Shown in pieces: positions 15,152-20,467 of a DNA stretch of 20,467 bases; position 1 is the first letter of the stretch; every line of letters starts with the position of its first letter. Location: contig DAINBU010000093.1 of NCBI GenBank assembly GCA_036732755.1, positions 1 to 20,467 of the forward strand. Reading direction: 5' to 3'. A program made the translations under genes and the position numbers. The notes under the pieces were generated by a model. The model had not been told where the DNA came from, did not search any database, and saw only the letters and a list, made by a program, of their open reading frames with translations. The DNA comes from DASRRB01 sp036732755. Lineage in GTDB: Bacteria; Planctomycetota; B15-G4; SIAN01.

Positions 15152-16084
15152 TCACGTGGGCGGGATGAACCGGACCAGCGCGAAGACGGCGAAGAATGCC
15201 ACGATGGACGCGAAGGCGAGCGGCGCATTCCCGGCCGCCAGCGCCGCCGCGGCGGGCAGCAGCGGCAGGCGCGACAGGAAGAGGCGTGCGAACGCCTCGA
15301 TCGGGATCAATCCGAAGCCGCCGCTCCGGAAGAGCAGACGCGCGCCGCGCAGGTTCCAGAGGTGCCAGACGGCGACGAGCGCGGCGGCCCGCACGACGTT
15401 CGCGCGGTCGGGCGGCGCGGCACCCGAAGCGGCGAGGGCTCGCACGGCGTGCGCGACGATCGCGATGCCGGCGAGCAGGGCGCCCGTGCGCACCGCTCCG
15501 ATCCGGGCGTCGCGGTCCTCCTGGTGCGCGATGAACGAGGCGCCGGCGACGTAGGCGGCGTAGCAGAGCGCGGCGAAGCCGGCGGCGCGCCACGCGCCGG
15601 CCGCGCCCGCGAGCGCGACCGCGCCGAGCAGGAGATCGGCGCCGCGGATCGCGCCGAGCAGGAGCGGCCCGAGCCAGGCGCTGCGCTTGAGGGGCGTGTG
15701 GTAGGCGGCGATCGCGAGCGCCATCGCCGCGGCGAACGCGACGGTGTCGCGGCGGAAGCCCCCGGCGACGGCTGCCGCGACGAGCGGCGCGGCGACGAGT
15801 CCGGCGACGGCGAGCAGCGTCGCCACGACCGGCGCGACATCCCCCAACGGCAGCGCGCGGCGCGGCCGCGTGCGCCGGTCCTCCTCGACGTCGACGCGGG
15901 CGTTGAGCGCCATCCCGCCGACGAAGAGCAGGAGCGAGACCGGGAGCAGGCGCGCCACGTCGGCCAGCCCGCCGCCCGCGCAGGCGACGCCGGCGCACAG
16001 GTCGGCGACGAGCGTCGGCGCCAGCGAGAGCCGCAGAAGGGAGAGGAGCGCGCGCGGACGGCGGACGAGCGGACCGTCGCTCAC
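15152..16084 (-). CDS. UbiA-family prenyltransferase-like membrane protein
   Basis: This 310-residue protein has about eight to nine hydrophobic helices and UbiA landmarks. The first Asp-rich motif is NARVDVEED (N61, D65, D69), followed by the RP...PLGDV turn typical of the family. The second is in AHQEDRDARIG (D190, D192). A segment IRGADLLLGAV resembles the R-x-x-N-LLLG region of UbiA homologues of the EboC/SCO1664 kind. UbiA enzymes move prenyl groups onto aromatic or other acceptors within the membrane using Mg-bound prenyl diphosphate; the acceptor here is unknown. The second motif departs from the usual DxxxDxxxD spacing, so activity is less certain. It starts with GTG at 16084, overlapping the rseP stop (GTGA). 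Placement behind dxr, which supplies isoprenoid precursors, fits. Confidence 0.85.
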   Translation of the reverse strand: MSDGPLVRRPRALLSLLRLSLAPTLVADLCAGVACAGGGLADVARLLPVSLLLFVGGMALNARVDVEEDRRTRPRRALPLGDVAPVVATLLAVAGLVAAPLVAAAVAGGFRRDTVAFAAAMALAIAAYHTPLKRSAWLGPLLLGAIRGADLLLGAVALAGAAGAWRAAGFAALCYAAYVAGASFIAHQEDRDARIGAVRTGALLAGIAIVAHAVRALAASGAAPPDRANVVRAAALVAVWHLWNLRGARLLFRSGGFGLIPIEAFARLFLSRLPLLPAAAALAAGNAPLAFASIVAFFAVFALVRFIPPT

Positions 16085-18000
16085 AGGAAGAAGCGGCGCA
16101 GGTCGTTGTAGGTCACGAAGAGGAGCAGCGCGAGCACCAGCACGACGCCGATCAGCTGCGAGATGCCGAGCGCCCGCTCGCTCACGGGCGAGCCCTTGAG
16201 CTTCTCCACGATCAGAAAGAAGAGGTGGCCGCCGTCGAGGACCGGGATCGGGAGCAGGTTGAGGAACGCCAGGTTGAGCGAGAGCACCGCGAGGAAGAAG
16301 AAGAGCGTCGGCAGGCCGTAGTCGACGAGCGAGCGCGAGACGTAGGCGATGGTGAGGATGCCGGAGAGGTTCGACGCGTCGACGTCGCGGACAAGGATCT
16401 TCTTCAGCGTCAGGTAGACGTTCTTCAGCATGTAGGCCGCGGAGGAGAGGCCGACGCGCGCTGCCTCGAGCGCGGGGTAGCTGCGCGTCACCATCTCGAG
16501 CGACGGGAGCAGGCCGAGGTCGACCGGGAGGTGCTCGACGCGCGGCGTGAGGCTCAGCTTGAACTCGCGGCCGTCCTTCCATGCGACGAGCTGGAGCGGA
16601 TGCGCCGACCGGTCGCCGTCGTCGTCGGGCGCCGCCTTCTCGATCCGCTGCGGGATCTCGCTCCAGCGGTGGACGGCGACGTTGTCGATGGTCCGGATCT
16701 CGGCGCCGTCGGGCAGCCCGCCGAGGTCGGCCGGGTAGCCGGGCATGATGCGGACGACGCAGCTCTCCGGATCCTGGACGAGCGCAACGTCCTTGGCGAG
16801 CGCGCGCGTGACGCCGGCGGGGAGCGCGACGTGGATCGTCGCGCCGCCGCGCTCGAGCTCGATCCGGTAGGCCGCGTCGTGCGAGCCGTCGAGTGCGGTC
16901 GCGAGCTCCTCGGCGTCGCGGATCGGCTGGACGCTCGCGCCGGCGGAGCCGCTCGCCTCGACGCGCACCAGCGCGTGCAGCACGTCGCCCGGCCGCAGGA
17001 AGTCAGCGACGCGCGCCGCCTCGCCGCGCAGCGCCTTCACCACGTTGACGTAGGGACGCACGCCGAGCAGCGTGGTCGCGCGCTCCTCCGGACGCGCCTC
17101 GACGTCGACGAGGCGCTCGACGCCGTCGGCGCCGGTGACGCCGAGCTGCACGCTCAGGAGGCGGTTCTCCACGCGGAGCGTGTCGAACTCCTCGGCCGAG
17201 GCGATCGACTTGCCGTTGAAGCGGGTGATGCGCTCGTCCTGTTGGATGCCGGCCCGGGCGGCGGGCCCGTCGGGGTCGACCTCGAGCGTCGGCGCGTAGG
17301 AGGGGCCGACCCCGATGACGAAGCGCCCCATCTTCTCGTCGCGCTCCGCCTGGATCACGACGCGGTCGATCGCGTCGCCGTGCCCCTGCGCGCGCGCGGC
17401 GGCGCGCACCACCTCGACCTCGACCGCGTCGCTGCCCGAGAGCGCGACCTCGGCGATGACGTCGTTGAAGTCGTCGACCTGGTGGCCCGCGACGGAGCGC
17501 ACCTCGTCGCCGCGCTCGAGGCCGGCGCGCCACGCCGGGCCGCCGGGCTGCACGCCGCCGATGCGGGTGCTGTGGAACTGGACGCCGATGGCGAGCACGA
17601 TCGGCAGGACGACGATCGCGAAGAGCAGGTTCATCGCGACGCCGGCGCTGAAGATCGCGAAGCGCTGGCCGACCGACTTCGAGGGGAGCTCGCTGCCGTC
17701 GAACTCCAGCGAGTCGCCCGGCGCGTCGCCGGCCATCTTCACGTAGCCGCCGATCGGGACGAGGCAGAGGCGGTAGTCGGTCCCGCCGCGCTTGAAGCCG
17801 AGGAGGCGCGGACCGAAGCCGAGCGAGAAGACCTCGACGCGCACGCCGCAGCGCTTCGCGACCAGGAAGTGACCGAGCTCGTGGACGAAGACGACGAGGC
17901 CGATGCCGCCGATCGCGGCCGCCCAGCCGCCCGCGCTTGAGAAGAACGCGCGGAGCGTCTCGCCGAAGCCGCCGCCTTCGAGCAGGGTCACGAGCAGCAT
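16081..18000 (-). CDS. rseP: RseP-type site-2 intramembrane zinc protease with multiple PDZ domains
   Basis: This 639-residue membrane protein has the site-2 protease motifs HELGH (H40, E41, H44) in the first helix and NLLPIPVLDGGH (581-592, D589) near the end. The family cleaves anti-sigma factors or leftover signal peptides in the inner membrane. It is longer than the roughly 450 residues of E. coli RseP. The extra length is extra PDZ-like modules: RIGGVQPGGPAWRAGLERGDEV, DPDGPAARAGIQQDERITRFNGKSI and RIMPGYPADLGGLPDGAEIRTI, plus a more diverged one (RPGDVLHALVRV). The start ATG at 18000 has GGAGG 7 bases upstream inside dxr and overlaps dxr by 13 bases. It ends in a GTGA overlap with the UbiA gene. 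Confidence 0.93.
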   Translation of the reverse strand: MLLVTLLEGGGFGETLRAFFSSAGGWAAAIGGIGLVVFVHELGHFLVAKRCGVRVEVFSLGFGPRLLGFKRGGTDYRLCLVPIGGYVKMAGDAPGDSLEFDGSELPSKSVGQRFAIFSAGVAMNLLFAIVVLPIVLAIGVQFHSTRIGGVQPGGPAWRAGLERGDEVRSVAGHQVDDFNDVIAEVALSGSDAVEVEVVRAAARAQGHGDAIDRVVIQAERDEKMGRFVIGVGPSYAPTLEVDPDGPAARAGIQQDERITRFNGKSIASAEEFDTLRVENRLLSVQLGVTGADGVERLVDVEARPEERATTLLGVRPYVNVVKALRGEAARVADFLRPGDVLHALVRVEASGSAGASVQPIRDAEELATALDGSHDAAYRIELERGGATIHVALPAGVTRALAKDVALVQDPESCVVRIMPGYPADLGGLPDGAEIRTIDNVAVHRWSEIPQRIEKAAPDDDGDRSAHPLQLVAWKDGREFKLSLTPRVEHLPVDLGLLPSLEMVTRSYPALEAARVGLSSAAYMLKNVYLTLKKILVRDVDASNLSGILTIAYVSRSLVDYGLPTLFFFLAVLSLNLAFLNLLPIPVLDGGHLFFLIVEKLKGSPVSERALGISQLIGVVLVLALLLFVTYNDLRRFFL

Positions 18001-19136
18001 CCGGCAGCCTCCGTCCGCGCGGCGCGATCGGCCGCGAGCACTTGTTCGAGGTCGGGGTCGGCGACGTGGGGGACGCGCTCGAGCGTCGCGGCGACCGCCG
18101 AGGCGATGCGCGGGAAGGGCAGCTTCCCGGCCAGGAACGCGGCGACGGCGACCTCGTTCGCCGCGTTGAGCACGGCGCCCGCGGTGCCGCCGCGCCGCGC
18201 CGCCTCGAAGCCGAGCAGGAGCGCCGGGAAGCGCGCGACGTCGGGCTCCTCGAAGGTGAGCGTCCGGAAGCGCGCGATGTCGAAATAGGAGCGGTGCGTC
18301 GTGGCGCGCTTCGGGAAGGCGAGCGCGAAGCGGATCGGCACCGCCATGTCGGGCACGCCGAGCTGCGCCAGCATGCAGCCGTCCTCGAACTCGACGATCG
18401 AATGGACGATCGACTGCGGGTGGACCAGCACGGCGATCTTCTCGACGGAGATCCCGAACAGCCAGCGCGCCTCGACCACCTCGAGCGCCTTGTTCATCAG
18501 CGTCGCCGAATCGATCGTGATCTTGTCGCCCATGTTCCAGGTCGGGTGGCGCAGCGCCTGCGCCGGGGAGACGCGCTCGAGCTCGTGCGCCGGTGTCTCC
18601 CGGAACGGGCCGCCCGACGCGGTGAGCAAGAGCCGGCGCACGCCGTCGAGGCACTCGTCGCCGAGGCACTGGAAGATCGCGTTGTGCTCGCTGTCGACCG
18701 GGAGGAGCGTCGCGCCGGAGCGGGCCGCCTCGCGCACGAGGAGCGGGCCGGCCATCACCATCGATTCCTTGTTGGCGAGCGCGAGCGTCGCGCCGCGCCG
18801 GATCGCCGCGAAGCTGGCGGCGAGGCCGGCCGCGCCGCTGATGCCGTTCAGGACGACGTCGGAAGGGATCGTCGCGACCATCTCCGCGGCGGCGCCGGGA
18901 CCGGCGAAGAGGCGGACGCCGAGGGCGTCGAGCCGGGCGCGGACGCCGGACGCGGCCTGCGCGTCGGCGAGCGCGACGGCGCGGGGGCGCCAGCGCTCCG
19001 CCTGCGCGACGATCCGATGGGCGTCCTTGCCCGCGGACAGGCCGACGATCTCGTGCGTGGCCACGAGCTCTTCGAGCACCTGCTCCGCGGTGCGTCCGAT
19101 GCTGCCCGTCGATCCGAGGACATGGACTCGCCTCAT
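17988..19136 (-). CDS. dxr: 1-deoxy-D-xylulose 5-phosphate reductoisomerase (Dxr/IspC)
   Basis: This 382-residue enzyme converts DXP to MEP with NADPH, the first committed step of the MEP isoprenoid pathway. All hallmarks are present: the nucleotide-binding GSTGSIG (8-14), ANKES (121-125), LPVDSEHNAIFQ with metal ligands D148 and E150, and TASGGPFRE. They also include HPTWNMGDKITIDSATLMNK, then ALEVVEARWLF with E219, and HPQSIVHSIVEF. Length is normal for the family. The start ATG at 19136 has no Shine-Dalgarno sequence. A good -10 lies only ten bases upstream, so the message may be leaderless. It leads a four-gene operon with rseP, a UbiA gene and a pilin-like gene; dxr-rseP adjacency is common in bacteria. 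Confidence 0.97.
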   Translation of the reverse strand: MRRVHVLGSTGSIGRTAEQVLEELVATHEIVGLSAGKDAHRIVAQAERWRPRAVALADAQAASGVRARLDALGVRLFAGPGAAAEMVATIPSDVVLNGISGAAGLAASFAAIRRGATLALANKESMVMAGPLLVREAARSGATLLPVDSEHNAIFQCLGDECLDGVRRLLLTASGGPFRETPAHELERVSPAQALRHPTWNMGDKITIDSATLMNKALEVVEARWLFGISVEKIAVLVHPQSIVHSIVEFEDGCMLAQLGVPDMAVPIRFALAFPKRATTHRSYFDIARFRTLTFEEPDVARFPALLLGFEAARRGGTAGAVLNAANEVAVAAFLAGKLPFPRIASAVAATLERVPHVADPDLEQVLAADRAARTEAAGCCS

Positions 19137-19231
19137 GCGGCGCGGATGATAGTGCGGCCCGGCGATCGTCCGAAGGATTCGCGCAGGAGGACGGCGGCCG
19201 GATCGGAGTTTTCCGAAGAGGCGGCGCGCGC
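19137..19231 (-). promoter_or_regulatory. Divergent region with a candidate dxr promoter
   Basis: On the minus strand TATCAT at 19146-19151 matches the -10 consensus at five of six positions. TTCGGA at 19169-19174 sits 17 bases upstream as a weak -35. Transcription would begin around 19139, only two or three bases before the dxr ATG. The other direction serves the Nudix gene; only a weak AGAGG near its GTG is visible and no clear promoter boxes. A small inverted repeat CGGA-GTTT-TCCG lies at about 19204-19215. Confidence 0.4.
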
Positions 19232-19753
19232 GTGGCGGCCCACGACGAGAGGCATTGCACCTACTGCGGCGGCTCGCTGCTCGAGCGGACGATCGAGGGT
19301 CGCGCGCGACGGGTGTGCGAGCGCTGCAACCGCATCCTCTACCAGCATCCCGCGGTGGGGGCGGTCGCGGCGGTCCTCCATGACACGAAGGTCCTGCTCG
19401 TCAAGCGGAGCATCGAGCCGTTCCGCGGCCACTGGACGCTCCCGGCGGGTTACCTCGAGATCGACGAGGAGCCGTGGGAGGCGGCGCGCCGCGAGACGCG
19501 CGAGGAGACCGGGCTCGAGATCGAGCAGGTCGAGCTGCTGGGCGTCCTCACCAACCGCGACGACCACCGCCGCAACGGCATCGTCGTTGCCTATCTCGCG
19601 CGGCCGGTGGGGGGCGAGCTCATGGCGGGGGACGATGCCGAGGACGCGCGCTTCTTCGAGATGGGCGCCCTGCCGCAGGATCTCGGTTTCCTCAACAATC
19701 GCCGCCTCCTCGAGACGCTGGCGCGGCGACTCTCGGGCGGAGGGCGGTCGTGA
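19232..19753 (+). CDS. Zinc-ribbon Nudix hydrolase
   Basis: This 173-residue protein has an N-terminal zinc ribbon with four cysteines (C9, C12, C29, C32) followed by YQHPAVGAVAAVL, as in NADH-pyrophosphatase-like Nudix proteins. The Nudix box is complete: G73, E79, then R87-E88 and E91-E92 with G94 in the GX5EX7REUXEEXGU pattern. It hydrolyses a nucleoside diphosphate linked to another moiety; the exact substrate is not readable. The GTG at 19232 is the only start that includes the first cysteine pair. The stop overlaps the next start (GTGA), so the two are coupled. It is shorter than E. coli NudC and lacks its N-terminal domain. Confidence 0.9.
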   Translation: MAAHDERHCTYCGGSLLERTIEGRARRVCERCNRILYQHPAVGAVAAVLHDTKVLLVKRSIEPFRGHWTLPAGYLEIDEEPWEAARRETREETGLEIEQVELLGVLTNRDDHRRNGIVVAYLARPVGGELMAGDDAEDARFFEMGALPQDLGFLNNRRLLETLARRLSGGGRS

Positions 19754-20467
19754 GGGCGATCCGGTTCGGTCGGGCCTGCCTGGCGCTCGCGGTCGTCGCC
19801 GCGCCGACGCCCGCCCAGGAGGCGGACACGGACGCGGACGCGAAGGCGCTCGAGGCGGCGCGCGTCGAGCGCGGCGCGGGTCGGCTCACCGAGGCCGAGA
19901 CGATCCTGCGCGACGCCCTGCACGCGCACTGGTCGCCGGAGCTCGGGCTCGAGCTCGGCGGGGTCCTGACCGACCGGGCGGTCGCGCTCGAAGGCAGCTC
20001 GGAGCTGATGACGTCGCTGCGCGAGGGGACGCTCGCCGAGGCGCTCGCGATCTACGAGCGCGTCGCGGCCGACGAGGCGCTGCGGGTCGACGCGACGCTC
20101 GGCGGCGCGACCTGCGACGTGATCGCGGGGCGGATCGACGACGGAGACGCGCGGCTCGCCGCGCTGCTCGCGACGCTGCGTGGGAGCGGCGGGCCGGTCG
20201 AGGCGCGGCGCCGCCTGGTCCACGAGCGGGTGCGACTGCTCGCCGAGCACGAGCGCGTCGAGCGGGCGCTCGCGCAGATCGAGGAGGCGACGCGGGCCGG
20301 CGAGATCGACGCTGCCGGCGTCGCGTACGAGCAGCTGGTGGTGGCCGCGGCGCGCCGCGACGACACGGCGGTGGCGAGCGCCGCGGTCGCTGCGCTCAAG
20401 GCGGGCGCGCCGCCGTTCGCAGTCGCTTTCACGTGCTGGAACGCGATCGGCGCCGGCGCGGGCCAGC
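19750..20467 (+). CDS. Exported helical-repeat (TPR-like) protein, 5' part, cut by window edge
   Basis: A GTG at 19750 overlaps the Nudix stop and opens a frame with no stop for 239 codons up to the window end. GGAGG at 19739-19743 is 6 bases upstream. The product begins with a clear Sec signal (MRAIRFGRACLALAVVAAPTPAQ, cleavage probably after AQ) and then an acidic linker. Helix pairs follow, such as KALEAARVERGAGRLTEAET, TLAEALAIYERVAADE and ERVERALAQIEEATRAGEID, which suggest TPR-like repeats. No catalytic motif is seen in the available part. Codon use matches the neighbours, supporting a real gene. The remainder and the function lie outside the window. Confidence 0.85.
   Translation, partial: MRAIRFGRACLALAVVAAPTPAQEADTDADAKALEAARVERGAGRLTEAETILRDALHAHWSPELGLELGGVLTDRAVALEGSSELMTSLREGTLAEALAIYERVAADEALRVDATLGGATCDVIAGRIDDGDARLAALLATLRGSGGPVEARRRLVHERVRLLAEHERVERALAQIEEATRAGEIDAAGVAYEQLVVAAARRDDTAVASAAVAALKAGAPPFAVAFTCWNAIGAGAGQ

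Noticed and set aside
15118..15228. Upstream extension of the pilin-like protein
   Set aside because: The added residues are Ser/Arg/Pro-rich and overlap the end of the UbiA gene. The anchor and GGAG-supported TTG give a normal N-terminus.
16085..16582. Upstream extension of the UbiA-type frame
   Set aside because: It is antisense-like sequence overlapping rseP in another frame. The GTG at 16084 overlaps the rseP stop and begins just before the first helix.
1..20467. Mobile element, prophage or defence island
   Set aside because: No transposase, integrase, terminal inverted repeats, tRNA-flanked junction or known defence gene was seen. Composition is uniform apart from the small patch in miaA.

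Overview
The window is a very GC-rich, densely coded bacterial chromosome segment. Almost every codon ends in G or C, and neighbouring genes repeatedly overlap by ATGA or GTGA. I see no rRNA, tRNA, IS element, phage gene or CRISPR array. The gene set points to a Gram-negative-type bacterium with exported proteins and an intramembrane protease: tandem imidazolonepropionase-like amidohydrolases, a large multi-PDZ RseP next to dxr, a UbiA-family protein, a pilin-like anchored protein, and a TlpA-like protein without its cysteines. A high-GC planctomycete is my best guess. Myxococcota, Acidobacteriota or a related uncultured phylum cannot be excluded without a tree.

Layout. 1-410 (-) is the N-terminal part of a MoxR AAA ATPase. 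554-5076 (+) holds two overlapping genes with three amidohydrolase modules, only one of which keeps the metal-binding His pair. 5099-7610 (-) is a BtpA-family TIM-barrel gene followed by a PcnB-type poly(A) polymerase. 7761-11364 (+) is a translationally coupled trio: a zinc-motif-less M16 peptidase subunit, an HxxEH-bearing M16 subunit, and miaA. 11357-12766 (-) holds a small acidic lipoprotein with a 15-bp tandem repeat and a redox-dead TlpA-like protein. 12820-14502 (+) is a membrane-anchored helical-repeat protein. 14512-19136 (-) is a compact operon: dxr, rseP, a ubiA-type gene and a pilin-like protein. 19232-20467 (+) is a zinc-ribbon Nudix hydrolase coupled to an exported helical-repeat protein that runs off the window.

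How the genes may work together. dxr commits carbon to the MEP isoprenoid pathway, and the UbiA-family enzyme two genes downstream would consume prenyl diphosphates, so that operon joins isoprenoid supply to an envelope protease. pcnB and miaA both act on RNA. The M16 pair probably forms one heteromeric protease. The two amidohydrolase genes probably form one exported multi-module hydrolase.

Most of the window is recognisable housekeeping or envelope content. The least explained parts are the active/inactive amidohydrolase array, the cysteine-less TlpA-like protein with its helical-repeat and lipoprotein neighbours, the altered P-loop and codon-atypical patch in miaA, and a possibly leaderless dxr. 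I did not find a clear-cut new defence or mobile system.
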